Assembly: GCA_037968895.1 (NCBI GenBank)
Contig: JBBKWJ010000145.1
Coordinates: 1 to 48,539 of the forward strand
Reading direction: 5' to 3'
DNA: 48,539 nucleotides
Source of the DNA: JBBKWJ01 sp037968895
GTDB taxonomy: Bacteria > Actinomycetota > Acidimicrobiia > Acidimicrobiales > SZUA-35
Each line of letters starts with the position of its first letter. Position 1 is the first letter of the stretch. Shown here in pieces: positions 17,309 to 26,326 of the stretch. The notes under the pieces are model-generated. The model was not told the origin of the DNA. It ran no database searches and saw nothing but the letters and a program-made list of their open reading frames with translations. Made by a program: the position numbers and the translations under genes.

Positions 17309-18415
17309 CTAGCCAGCAATCGGCGCAAGGTCCTGCAGGCGCTGGTCGTAGACCGGCCCAAGCGTGGTCCAGTCAAGCCGTTGGAGGAGATCGGTCGACA
17401 CTGCCGATTGGTGTGATGACGCCCAGACTCGATCTCTGATGGCACGTTCGAGCGCCGATCCGAATCGATCGGAGTCATACAACATCTCGACCCCGATAGT
17501 GCCAACGATCTCGGGATAACTCAAACGGTCAGGAAGCACTCCGAAACACCCGCCAGCGAGAGCTTCGACAACCGCGATGCCGAAAAACTCATGGTCAGCG
17601 CAACTCACCACCAGGTCGCTCGTCATGATGAGGGCCCGGTAGTCATCGACGCTAAACGGCCCGACTGCGATGACCGACTCGCCACAGAGTGAGACGATGT
17701 CGTCACGGACGTCCATCGCGCCGCCAGGCTCACCAGCCAGCACTACTGAAAACTCAAGACCGCTCGCCGTCAACCTCTGCAGTGCTCGCAAAAAAACGTC
17801 TGGTCGTTTGTCAGCATCCCATCGGTGCGGCCACAGAATCTGCGGCGGCCGTGCCAGATACTCCGAGTCACGATTCCTCCGAGCAACCCATTCAAGGTCG
17901 ACGCCAACCGGGAGCACCTCGAATCGCAGGCTGAGATCGGCGAGCCGCTCGGAAAGCTCTGGCGATGACAGGGACGGCGCGAACTCGCGGAGGGCGGCCC
18001 TCACCGCCTGTCGGTGGAACTCAGAATTGAAGAGCACTACGTCGGCGACAAGCCATGAGTTGATGTTGTGCATGACGGCATCAACATCAACGGCCCCGGT
18101 TGGTGTGGGGTAAAGCATCTGACTCTCATGTTGATACACGGCGACGGCACACCCCGCGAGACGACCTCGCATCAGGCCGAGCAGAACGGCCACATCTACC
18201 ATGCCGCTCACTAGCAATACGTCGGGTCGCCAACCATCGCCCACACATCGTTCGATCGGTTCGACCAACTCGACCGCCCCACCTCGCAGCCGCCATCGCC
18301 ATCGCTGACCGGGAAGCGAGACAAGACGAACGTCGTGAGCGGAGGCTCGCACGAACCCCTCAGCCCAGGCTCGGTGTGAGCCTGCCATCCACGGTTCGAT
18401 GACGAGTACGTTCAC
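17309..18415 (-). CDS. tRNA-queuosine alpha-mannosyltransferase-like glycosyltransferase (DUF3524 / GTDC1 family)
   Basis: GT-B glycosyltransferase of 368 residues. The N-terminal EPWMAGSHRAWAEGF and SLPGQRWRWRLRGG match the DUF3524 domain, and the C-terminal LWPHRWDADKRPDVFLRAL and DHEFFGIAVVEALAGGCFGVL match the nucleotide-sugar-binding half. Human GTDC1 (QTMAN) of this family mannosylates queuosine in tRNA-Asp, and bacterial members are annotated accordingly. The start overlaps the alr stop by 4 bases (ATGA), so it is translated with cell-wall genes. Whether this organism makes queuosine cannot be told from the window; another acceptor is possible. Confidence 0.82.
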   Translation of the reverse strand: MNVLVIEPWMAGSHRAWAEGFVRASAHDVRLVSLPGQRWRWRLRGGAVELVEPIERCVGDGWRPDVLLVSGMVDVAVLLGLMRGRLAGCAVAVYQHESQMLYPTPTGAVDVDAVMHNINSWLVADVVLFNSEFHRQAVRAALREFAPSLSSPELSERLADLSLRFEVLPVGVDLEWVARRNRDSEYLARPPQILWPHRWDADKRPDVFLRALQRLTASGLEFSVVLAGEPGGAMDVRDDIVSLCGESVIAVGPFSVDDYRALIMTSDLVVSCADHEFFGIAVVEALAGGCFGVLPDRLSYPEIVGTIGVEMLYDSDRFGSALERAIRDRVWASSHQSAVSTDLLQRLDWTTLGPVYDQRLQDLAPIAG

Positions 18416-19494
18416 TGGGTGGCTGCGGCCCGACGTCCGACACGTTCAGTAACCCCACACACAATCTCGTAGTTGATCGTGTTGAGCCAACGCGCCCAAT
18501 CATCAGCCGACACTGTCGCTTCGCCCTGTGAGCCAATGAGCACAGCTTCATCGCCAGCCGAGACTGCATCGTTGCCGCAGTCGACAGCTATTTGGTCCAT
18601 CGTAACGACACCAAGAATCTGCCGATGCTTGCCGCCAATAAGGACGGTTCCTTCTTTCCAGAGCGATCGTCTCACTCCATCGGCGTAGCCGATCGGCAAG
18701 GTGGCAACGGTCGTGTCGCGCTCGACTGCTCGGCGAAGGCCGTAACTCACTCGATCGCCCGCCTTCAGCCGTTTCACAAACGACACGGTCGTTTCAAGTC
18801 GGAGCGCGGGGCGCAGATCGAAGAGCCCAATTTGCGCACTGCTCGGCGCAAGACCGTAGAGGCCAATCCCACACCGGACCATGTCGTGTCGAGCCCGGGG
18901 GTGGAGCAGCGTGCCTGCCGTATTTGCCGCATGCAAAAGTGGCGGTCGCATGCCGACTCGTTCCAGTTCGTTGATGACGGCTTCGAAACGGTCGAGCTGT
19001 GACGCGGTATACGGGTTGTCTGGCTCATCGGCCACTGCGAGGTGGGTCCACATCGACGCTGGTTCGGCCTGTCGGACAAGCTCAACCGCATCGTCAACCG
19101 AGCAACCGGACCGGTGCATTCCGGTATCGACGTTGATGTGCACGGGAACGCCAGCGTTGCGAGCCGCTCCAATAGCGCGAGGGCTATACGCGGTGACATC
19201 CAGGTTCAGTCTGGCGGCGTCGTCAAACTCGTGAAGGGTTGGCTCGCCAAGAACCAGGATCGGCGTGTCAATACCGGCCGATCTGAGTACGGCCGCTTCT
19301 TGCACCTGGGCGACTGCAAGCCGGGTTGCCCCCGCAGCAACGGCGGCCCGCGCGACCACCGCGGCGCCATGGCCGTAGCCATTGGCTTTCACCACAGCAC
19401 AGAGTTCGGCGTCACCCGCGACTTGGTCGAGGAGCCGAGTGTTGTGCATGATCGCGGCGAGGTCGATGGTGGCCCACGCTCGTGGTTCGCTCAT
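18412..19494 (-). CDS. alr: Alanine racemase
   Basis: PLP enzyme of 360 residues that interconverts L- and D-alanine for peptidoglycan. The PLP lysine K36 lies in the signature AVVKANGYGHG; DTGMHRSG and the second-domain GDRVSYGLRRAVERDTTVATLPIGYADG with its catalytic Tyr are present. The ATG at 19494 overlaps the nnr stop by 4 bases. The nnr-alr pair upstream of tsaE is common in actinobacteria, though here two extra minus-strand genes and one opposite gene lie between alr and tsaE. Confidence 0.98.
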   Translation of the reverse strand: MSEPRAWATIDLAAIMHNTRLLDQVAGDAELCAVVKANGYGHGAAVVARAAVAAGATRLAVAQVQEAAVLRSAGIDTPILVLGEPTLHEFDDAARLNLDVTAYSPRAIGAARNAGVPVHINVDTGMHRSGCSVDDAVELVRQAEPASMWTHLAVADEPDNPYTASQLDRFEAVINELERVGMRPPLLHAANTAGTLLHPRARHDMVRCGIGLYGLAPSSAQIGLFDLRPALRLETTVSFVKRLKAGDRVSYGLRRAVERDTTVATLPIGYADGVRRSLWKEGTVLIGGKHRQILGVVTMDQIAVDCGNDAVSAGDEAVLIGSQGEATVSADDWARWLNTINYEIVCGVTERVGRRAAATQ

Positions 19495-20837
19495 CGTCGC
19501 ACCTCATTCTTCTCGTCGGATACTGACGACAGGCACTGCGTGACCAACGTGGGCAGATCGCTGGCAATAACACCAGCGGCAGGGCCAAAGGCAAGTGAAC
19601 GGCCGACAAGCTCGGTCGCAAGCCATGCCGCTTCGAACGCCGGGAGTCCTTGGGCCATTCCGCTGCCAATAACGCCAGCCAGAACGTCGCCGCTTCCCGC
19701 AGTGGCCAAGCGCTCATCGCCAGCGACGCTCACCACGGTTCTCCCATCGGGGGCGGCCACGATCGTTGCTGGCCCTTTGAGCAGCACGACCGCATCGTAC
19801 TCAGCGGCCAGATCCGCCGCCGCCGCAAGCCGGTCGTCCGCTGGTTTATTACCGGTCAACTGTTGAAATTCACCGTCGTGAGGGGTGAGGACCACCGAAG
19901 CCAGCGAGGCCCTCACTGAATGCGGGTCACCGGCAACTGCGCTAATCGCACCAGCATCAAGCACAATGCCGCGGGAGCCGCAGTCGGCCAAGAGTCGCCG
20001 TACGAGACCGGCCGCCTCGTCGCTGACCGGCAATCCGGGACCAACGACGAGGGCGCGGATCCGATCATCGATTGCCGCATCGGCTGCGACCGTGACCGAT
20101 TCGATCGGGCCACAAGCGGCGGCGTCGCCAGGCACCGAGAAGAGTACATAACTGGCACCGCTTCGGGCTCCGGCGCGTGCGGCCAGCGTTGGTGCTCCGC
20201 TCCCGCTGGCATGGCCGCCGATGACCCACATCGCCGACTTCCACTTGTGGTGGTCAAGGGCACGCCGAGGCCAGCGTCGAAGATCAATGGCTTCGGCCAT
20301 CATGATGCCGTCGGCTGGCAGTTCAAGCCCGATGTCTCGAACTACGAGTCGGCCGCCATAGACGGCGCCGTCACCTAAGAGATTGCCTGGCTTGGCTGCA
20401 CCAAGTGAGACAGTGAGTCTGGCTGCGAGCAGGGCGCCTGATGCTCTGCCCGTGAGCCCGTCAATTCCGGAAGGAATGTCAACCGCCAGCACCGGAATAT
20501 CGCCGACGTCGGGAGCATCAAAGGTTCCTCGGAAGCCGGTGCCAAAGCACGAATCAATGACAAGGTCGAAGCCACTGATTCGTGGCGGCAGAGAAGCAGC
20601 GTCAAAAACTGCGCACCTCACACCCCAATCTTCGAGCAGGGATGCGGCCGCTCGGCCGTCGGCTCCGTTGTTGCCACCGCCAACTAACACTGCGACCCGT
20701 TTCCCATACGTTCCACCCAGAAGTCTCCTGGCCTCGTCGGCAACGGCCCAACCAGCGCGAGCGATGAGGACATCGACCGACACGTCGGCCTCGGCATCGA
20801 TCTCCCTCATCTGAGCTGGTGTCACCACCGGTTTCAT
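19491..20837 (-). CDS. nnr: Bifunctional NAD(P)HX epimerase / ADP- or ATP-dependent NAD(P)HX dehydratase
   Basis: Repair enzyme of 448 residues that restores damaged (hydrated) NADH and NADPH. The N-terminal YjeF epimerase domain has VLVGGGNNGADGRAAASLL and VIDSCFGTGFRG. The C-terminal ribokinase-like dehydratase domain has GPGLPVSDEAAG, LTPHDGEFQQLTG and the ATP-site AGSGDVLAGVIG. The ATG at 20837 (MKPVVTPAQMREID) fits the family and overlaps the upstream gene's stop as ATGA; an earlier in-frame start would intrude into that gene. Confidence 0.96.
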   Translation of the reverse strand: MKPVVTPAQMREIDAEADVSVDVLIARAGWAVADEARRLLGGTYGKRVAVLVGGGNNGADGRAAASLLEDWGVRCAVFDAASLPPRISGFDLVIDSCFGTGFRGTFDAPDVGDIPVLAVDIPSGIDGLTGRASGALLAARLTVSLGAAKPGNLLGDGAVYGGRLVVRDIGLELPADGIMMAEAIDLRRWPRRALDHHKWKSAMWVIGGHASGSGAPTLAARAGARSGASYVLFSVPGDAAACGPIESVTVAADAAIDDRIRALVVGPGLPVSDEAAGLVRRLLADCGSRGIVLDAGAISAVAGDPHSVRASLASVVLTPHDGEFQQLTGNKPADDRLAAAADLAAEYDAVVLLKGPATIVAAPDGRTVVSVAGDERLATAGSGDVLAGVIGSGMAQGLPAFEAAWLATELVGRSLAFGPAAGVIASDLPTLVTQCLSSVSDEKNEVRR

Positions 20838-21427
20838 CGGCTCGGGCCGATCAGGCGATCGAGAATCTTCCCGAGTTGGCCCTTCTCGAAGTGTGTTCCG
20901 GCGACGAAGGTCATGCCAATGGTTACGGGCTCGCTCTTCAACCATCCAACGACCTGTCCCCGCCGATCAGGAATGGATGTCCACTCCGTTCGGTCGAGGT
21001 CGGTCATAACGAGATCGGCAATGTGAGCAGCTTGTGCCTCGTCAAGATCACGCAGCCAGTAGTCGAGCCAGTGCGAGAGCGGCATTGGCAGTCGGGCGAG
21101 ACAGGCGAGCACAAGCGACGGGTTTGGGTCTGACGGATACAGGGCCAACGAAGCCTGCCACCACAGCGTAAGTAGCTCGAACATGGCGGTTCGCTGGTTA
21201 TCAGTGAACGCATCCCACACGGTTGCGAAACGATCGAAAATCTCAGTCGGCGAAGTGTCGCCCAACTCATGGTGAACGACCAGGCTGGTGAGCCGGGGCA
21301 CACACTCGAGCAGTTCGCCAGCATCAGCACGCGCGAGAACAGCGTCGAACGGGAGATCGGGAAGCAGCCGCGACGACACGGCAAAGGCGGAATCGATGTC
21401 AGTCAGAGAAGCGCGGTAGAGGTCCAC
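20834..21427 (-). CDS. Uncharacterised 197-residue protein between glmS and nnr
   Basis: I do not recognise this family. It is mostly helical and soluble, without signal peptide or membrane segment, rich in Leu, Asp and Trp (WWQ, WLDYWLRDLDE). It ends with VVGWLKSEPVTIGMTFVAGTHFEKGQLGKILDRLIG. The start is a GTG at 21427 without a clear Shine-Dalgarno, 18 bases after the glmS stop. It overlaps nnr by 4 bases, so it is real and co-translated. Context suggests a role near amino-sugar or envelope metabolism, but nothing in the sequence shows one. Confidence 0.7.
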   Translation of the reverse strand: MDLYRASLTDIDSAFAVSSRLLPDLPFDAVLARADAGELLECVPRLTSLVVHHELGDTSPTEIFDRFATVWDAFTDNQRTAMFELLTLWWQASLALYPSDPNPSLVLACLARLPMPLSHWLDYWLRDLDEAQAAHIADLVMTDLDRTEWTSIPDRRGQVVGWLKSEPVTIGMTFVAGTHFEKGQLGKILDRLIGPSR

Positions 21428-21445
21428 GGCGCCAGTGTGCCAGGG

Positions 21446-24400
21446 TTACTGAGCCCAGCGGGCAGCAACATCAGAGATCGGAGCGGTCAGCAGGTCGACC
21501 GTTGGGATGTCGGCCAGAAGGTCTTCGCGGAACACCGGCTCGCTCTCGGTAACAACGTCGACGAGCTGTGCGTAGCGATTGCGATAGCCCTGGAGGAGCG
21601 ACCGGGTCGCCGACACGCTGAGGCCCTCGACGAGTTTGAGGTGGCAGAGCGTTAGCCCAGTGGCCTCGCCGTCTTTGACCTCAGGGACAATGAGCACGAT
21701 CCGTCCGTCAGAACCAACGCTGACCAAAGGAGTTTTCTCAACCGCGACGCGGCGCTTCGTGCCTCGCAGCCGAGGGTCACGTTCGACTCGCGACGTGAGA
21801 TGCGTAGCAAGACCACCACGATCGACAATGTGCAACTGACCGTCTTCCTGGGGCGAACCGTCGAGCCCGTAACGGGTGTAGCCGACGATCTCGTCGATTG
21901 CCGGGCTAAGTGCAGACAGTGTCCGGAGCGTCTTGTAGCTCATACGATCGCGTGGGCAACCAATGCCGAGAATCGACTGGATGAGTTCTGCCTGCAGGAG
22001 GCTCTCATCGGCCCTAGAGATGCCAACCGTAACCGTCTTCGCCTGGTGCTTGATGGCATCAATTGGGCGTGTGAGCTCTTCAATGGCGCTGGTGAGCGCG
22101 CTCGCTAGGTCTTCAACGATCACACCGGGAGTGCCGACTTTGCCAAACTCAATCTGGTAGGCGTCAAACGGGACCCAGCCACAGGAAAAACGAAGTAGCG
22201 CCGCAAGGCGGGTGGCCGTAGATGCCTCAAGGTGGCCGTTGTATGCACCGGTTCGAAGCGTGTCGAAGAATCGTTCAGCGTGCGGAGCGAGCTCATCGCC
22301 AAAGGCGGTGAACCATTCGTCGCCGGAGGCGCCGACGTAGTGCTCGATCGCGCCCCGAGCGAGGCGAAGATGGTTGGCCGACGCATCAATGGCGAGTGCG
22401 GCTTCGTATCCAAAGAGATGACCGACAACAGTCGAAAGAACAAAGGCGAGTTGAGGGTGGACGTCGGGGACCCCGATCACATCGAGGGCGGCGTTGAACC
22501 GGTTCTCACCTTCGGTTGCAATGACGATTGGTGCTGCCTTGTGGGCCCGGAAAATCGCGACCTCTTTGGCGACGTCATCGGCGTTGGAGCCGGTGAGGCC
22601 AGCGGCACATACGAGGATCAGAGGCTCGGAAGAAAGGTCGATGTGCTTCTTGTCTTCGGTGACATCACAGGCAATCGACTTGTAGCAAAGCTCGGACAGT
22701 TTGATTCGGATTTCGCGGGCCGCCACCAGATTGGCCCCGTTGCCAACCATCGCCCAATAGCGGCGGCTGGGTGCATGACGAGATGCCGCGGCCGCAATTT
22801 CTGGACGTTTGGCAATTGTGGCTGTCATCGCTTCTGGCAAGTTGCGCAGTGACCGCAACAGCGCCTGTATTTCGGCGTCCGATGAGACGACGTCTGGCAT
22901 GAGCCCCGCTACGCCAGTGGCAAGAAGGAATCCAGCAGCGATCTGGGCATAGAACGCCTTCGTTGATGCCACAGACATTTCGACGTCGCGACCATCAGAG
23001 GTGAACAGAACACCGTCAGATTTGTCCACAAGGTCGCTGCCACGACGGTTGACGATTGCGAGAACGACAGCGCCTCGCGATCGGGCGAGGTCGATAGTGC
23101 GATTTGTGTCTGTTGTTGTTCCCGACTGACTAATCGCCACGATCAGCGTGTCGGACATGTCGTCGCGAAGGTTGAAACCAGAGAGCTCGGTAGCGGTGAT
23201 CGCTCGAACAGTCGTCTTACTCTCGCCCAAGGCCCATTCGAACGCAGCGGCGACTGCCTGACCAGCAACGGCTGCGGTGCCCTGTCCGATCACTTCGATC
23301 TTTTGGAACGCTCCGCTCTCAATCCGCTTGCGAATGCTTTCCGACAGCGTTTCGGCCGGAAGCCTGACCTCAAGACGACCGTTTTCTTCGTGCAGGCGGC
23401 CCCGCAGGGTCTTTCGGAACGAGTTAGGGGACTCGCTGATCTCTTTGAGCAAGAAGTGCGGTGAGTCGCCACGATCGATGTCTCGAGTAGTGACCGAAGG
23501 GGCTTTCCATTCGTTGGCCTCAATAGGAAGTTCGGTGCCATCGTATGAAAGGCGGGTTACGCCAGCAGGATCGCCAGCGAGGGCCCCTGAAAGGCGAACG
23601 ATCTGTCCTTGGCTTACCGCAACGTTGTCGGGATTCGCAGCAGACTCGCCGTCCATACGGAGGTAGGAGGCTGCGTCCTCAACAACGCCGTATGGCTCAC
23701 TGGCAACGACGAAGCAATCTTCGGACAAGCCCACGAACACGCCTTGACCACTACCGCGGAGTGCCAGATGGAGATCGGCTGGCGCCGAAGCAGAGCTGAG
23801 ACCGATAGCGACTGAGCCTTCGAACTGAGCGACAGTGCGTCGTACGGCTTCGTCGAGGTCGTGGCCCTCAGCGATTGCCCGGCTGGTCATCGAAGGAATC
23901 ACTTTGGCGTCGGTCGTGATCTCGCCTGCGATCTCAAGACGGTCGGCGACGATCAGGTCGGCAAAGTTGTCTACATCGCCATTAAGCGTTGCGGTCACGT
24001 ATGGGCCAACGACGGTGCCGACCTCATCGGAGTTGACAGGGTGTGCGTTTGGCTCGCTGATGATGCCGACTGAGGCCCAGCGAGTGTGACCGAGCACGGT
24101 CACCTCGGCAGTTTCTGCGCGCAGCGCCTGGTGCAGCAGCTCATCAGCCATGATCTCGGCTCGCATGTGCGCTGTGTTGTCACCAAGTTCGCCGATTTCG
24201 GCCGCGGCCTTGTAGACGAAACTCAGATGTCCATCAGCAACACGGACTGAGCGACTCTGGAAGAGTCCGTCAACGGTCCGTTCGTCCAACACGGCTTTCA
24301 CCGCACCACTTTCGAGATCGAGATTGTGGCCACGAACTAGCAGGTGAATACCAGCGGAGTCGCGGCCACGAACCTCAAGCCGATCGAGGTTGCTGAGCGC

Positions 24401-24865
24401 TTGCTGCACACTCAAAAAGCCGGCTAACGCCGCTCCGGAAGGATTCTCGCCTGCGAGAGTTAGCACTTCGGCGGCGGTGCGAACTCGATCTCGTTCGATC
24501 GCCCACAACGCATCCTTGGCCAGAACCATGGCTGCATTCACAGCCTCAAGATTGTCGAGCTCATCGGCGTCAGAGTCGAGGTATGCCTCGACGGCGGCAA
24601 CTGCTGCGCTCATTGGCGCAAGGCGCTCTTTGATGGAGTCGGCGAGCCCAGGGATCGTGGCGAAGGCTCGAAGACCAGCTTCGCCTTGTAGCAAGACATC
24701 AACGGCGGCAAGCTTGCCTGCTCCACTCGAGAGCACGGCCGCGAGGTCGGTGGCCGTCGGTTGGGGCAATGATGAGCCAACTTGGTCGAGGGGCCCCAAG
24801 ATCTCTGCGGCAGTCGGGACCGCACGGGTGGTCCTACGACGAACAATTCCAATAATGCCACACAT
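21446..24865 (-). CDS. glmS: Oversized GlmS-like glutamine-fructose-6-phosphate aminotransferase (1139 residues)
   Basis: Class II glutamine amidotransferase fused to two SIS isomerase domains, but about 530 residues longer than ordinary GlmS (near 610). Cys2 (MCGIIGIV) is the glutaminase nucleophile. About 150 residues then intervene before LEVRGRDSAGIHL (about 163-175), where E. coli has about 25. HTRWASVGIISEPNAHPVNS (260-279) and LNGDVDN are conserved. SPHFLLKEISESP leads into SIS1 (about 520-660, with SQSGTTTDTNRT and SVASTKAF) and SIS2 (about 700-830, EIRIKLSELCYKSI). About 300 further C-terminal residues match nothing I recognise. GlmM is encoded upstream, supporting synthesis of glucosamine-6-phosphate for UDP-GlcNAc. 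A hairpin in its leader may be regulatory. Confidence 0.86.
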   Translation of the reverse strand: MCGIIGIVRRRTTRAVPTAAEILGPLDQVGSSLPQPTATDLAAVLSSGAGKLAAVDVLLQGEAGLRAFATIPGLADSIKERLAPMSAAVAAVEAYLDSDADELDNLEAVNAAMVLAKDALWAIERDRVRTAAEVLTLAGENPSGAALAGFLSVQQALSNLDRLEVRGRDSAGIHLLVRGHNLDLESGAVKAVLDERTVDGLFQSRSVRVADGHLSFVYKAAAEIGELGDNTAHMRAEIMADELLHQALRAETAEVTVLGHTRWASVGIISEPNAHPVNSDEVGTVVGPYVTATLNGDVDNFADLIVADRLEIAGEITTDAKVIPSMTSRAIAEGHDLDEAVRRTVAQFEGSVAIGLSSASAPADLHLALRGSGQGVFVGLSEDCFVVASEPYGVVEDAASYLRMDGESAANPDNVAVSQGQIVRLSGALAGDPAGVTRLSYDGTELPIEANEWKAPSVTTRDIDRGDSPHFLLKEISESPNSFRKTLRGRLHEENGRLEVRLPAETLSESIRKRIESGAFQKIEVIGQGTAAVAGQAVAAAFEWALGESKTTVRAITATELSGFNLRDDMSDTLIVAISQSGTTTDTNRTIDLARSRGAVVLAIVNRRGSDLVDKSDGVLFTSDGRDVEMSVASTKAFYAQIAAGFLLATGVAGLMPDVVSSDAEIQALLRSLRNLPEAMTATIAKRPEIAAAASRHAPSRRYWAMVGNGANLVAAREIRIKLSELCYKSIACDVTEDKKHIDLSSEPLILVCAAGLTGSNADDVAKEVAIFRAHKAAPIVIATEGENRFNAALDVIGVPDVHPQLAFVLSTVVGHLFGYEAALAIDASANHLRLARGAIEHYVGASGDEWFTAFGDELAPHAERFFDTLRTGAYNGHLEASTATRLAALLRFSCGWVPFDAYQIEFGKVGTPGVIVEDLASALTSAIEELTRPIDAIKHQAKTVTVGISRADESLLQAELIQSILGIGCPRDRMSYKTLRTLSALSPAIDEIVGYTRYGLDGSPQEDGQLHIVDRGGLATHLTSRVERDPRLRGTKRRVAVEKTPLVSVGSDGRIVLIVPEVKDGEATGLTLCHLKLVEGLSVSATRSLLQGYRNRYAQLVDVVTESEPVFREDLLADIPTVDLLTAPISDVAARWAQ

Positions 24866-24892
24866 GGATCAGCAAGCTCCTACGCGTCGGTG

Positions 24893-24933
24893 GTCCTTAG
24901 AACTATCGGCACATTCGGGTAGTCCCTAAGGAC
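24893..24933 (-). promoter_or_regulatory. Stem-loop in the glmM-glmS intergenic leader
   Basis: GTCCTTAG (24893-24900) pairs with CTAAGGAC (24926-24933), and ACTA (24902-24905) with TAGT (24920-24923), around a loop of about 14 bases. It lies 28-68 bases upstream of the glmS ATG, ahead of TAGGAG. No U tract follows, so a simple terminator is unlikely. An RNA regulatory element or protein site is possible; it does not look like the glmS ribozyme. Confidence 0.45.
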
Positions 24934-24954
24934 AATCGTCGTGCGCCGCAATAT

Positions 24955-26295
24955 CTATTCTGTACGTACTGCTCGCTCGGCAGCATTGACGAGCTTTGCA
25001 CATACCTCGTCTGCTGTGGTCGCGTCGAGGTGTTCAACCATCACACGGAGCAGTGGCTCGGTGCCAGAGGCCCTCACGAGGATACGGCCCTCAGCTCCCA
25101 TCTCGGCCTCGGTGCTCTCAATCAAGCTACCCAGACGGTCCAAGAGCCCTGGGTCTCGCCGTGGCAGCCTGACATTGCGAAGCACCTGAGGAACAGTGGT
25201 CATTGCCGCACCGCTGAGGTCGGCAAGCGACTGCCCGCTGCGCAAGACGGCACACACAAGCTGCACGCCCGCAAGCACACCGTCGCCCGTTGACGCAATG
25301 TCGTGGCAGATGACGTGGCCAGATTGTTCGCCACCCAGTGACAACTGACCAGCGTCGAGTGCTTCGAGAACGTAACGATCGCCGACGTTTGTTTCGATGA
25401 CGGAGATTCCGAGCTCGTCCATCGCAAGGCGGAAACCAAGGTTTGACATCACGGTCACTACAACGGTGTTGTGAGCCAGAATGCCCCTTCGCGACCAGTC
25501 TTTGGCAAGGATGGCCAGGATGTGATCGCCATCGACCAGGGATCCGTTACTGTCGCACGCGATCAGTCGATCAGCGTCGCCGTCAAAGGCCAGGCCGAGG
25601 TCGGCGCCTTTCGCCACGACGGTGTCGCACATTGATTGGGGGTGCGTAGATCCGACGGCTTCGTTGATGTTGATGCCATCGGGGCTTGCCGCCATGACGG
25701 TTACGGTCGCCCCGAGATGGGCAAACACTTCGGCCGCATAGTCAGAAGCTGCGCCGTTGGCACAGTCGAGCACGATCGATAGGCCTTCAAAGCGGATATC
25801 GCCAGCTGAAGCTACGACATCACCGGACCAGTTCTTCGCTGCATCTGATGCTCGAACATCGCCTACTGCGGCGCCGATTGGCCCTTCACCGGCGCCGACA
25901 TCGAGCAGCTCATGGAAGCGAGCTTGAATCTTGGCCTCAACGTCGTCGCTGAGCTTACGACCGCCCTCTGCGAACAGCTTGATGCCATTGTCAGCGAAAG
26001 GATTGTGCGAGGCCGAGATCATGGCCCCGGCCTTGACTTCGGTTTTGGCGACCCAGGCAACAGCAGGGGTTGGCACCACTCCGAGGAGTTCGGCATCGAC
26101 CCCGGCGGCGGCGATGCCAGCCACGAGCGCTGCTTCCAACATTGGCCCAGAACGCCGAGAATCTCGGCCAACCACCAGAGTGGTCGAGCCGAGAATCTCT
26201 GCGGCAGCACGCCCAAGGGCGAGTGCAAGTTCTGGAGTTAGCTCAGCATTTGCGACACCGCGGACACCGTCGGTTCCAAAACTGGGATAGGTCAT
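24955..26295 (-). CDS. glmM: Phosphoglucosamine mutase
   Basis: Enzyme of 446 residues converting glucosamine-6-phosphate to glucosamine-1-phosphate, the step after GlmS. The start MTYPSFGTDGVRG at the ATG at 26295 follows a strong GGAGGG. The phosphoserine loop is ISASHNPFADNG with S96 as the phosphorylated residue, the metal site is DGDADR (238-243), and the sugar-specificity loop is in GEQSGHVI. A longer frame upstream reads into the rpsI 3' end and is discarded. It lies 31 bases after rpsI and 89 bases before glmS. Confidence 0.98.
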   Translation of the reverse strand: MTYPSFGTDGVRGVANAELTPELALALGRAAAEILGSTTLVVGRDSRRSGPMLEAALVAGIAAAGVDAELLGVVPTPAVAWVAKTEVKAGAMISASHNPFADNGIKLFAEGGRKLSDDVEAKIQARFHELLDVGAGEGPIGAAVGDVRASDAAKNWSGDVVASAGDIRFEGLSIVLDCANGAASDYAAEVFAHLGATVTVMAASPDGININEAVGSTHPQSMCDTVVAKGADLGLAFDGDADRLIACDSNGSLVDGDHILAILAKDWSRRGILAHNTVVVTVMSNLGFRLAMDELGISVIETNVGDRYVLEALDAGQLSLGGEQSGHVICHDIASTGDGVLAGVQLVCAVLRSGQSLADLSGAAMTTVPQVLRNVRLPRRDPGLLDRLGSLIESTEAEMGAEGRILVRASGTEPLLRVMVEHLDATTADEVCAKLVNAAERAVRTE

Positions 26296-26326
26296 AGACC
26301 CTCCATCGACGGGCGTAGCGGGTGGC

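Noticed and set aside
19042..19866. Plus-strand frame of 274 residues across alr and nnr
   Set aside because: Composition (Arg, Ser, Gly rich, no motifs) and full overlap with two certain genes mark it as an antisense shadow.
24866..24954. glmS ribozyme in the glmS leader
   Set aside because: The gap is only 89 bases and shows a single stem-loop; the double-pseudoknot core of the ribozyme is not visible.
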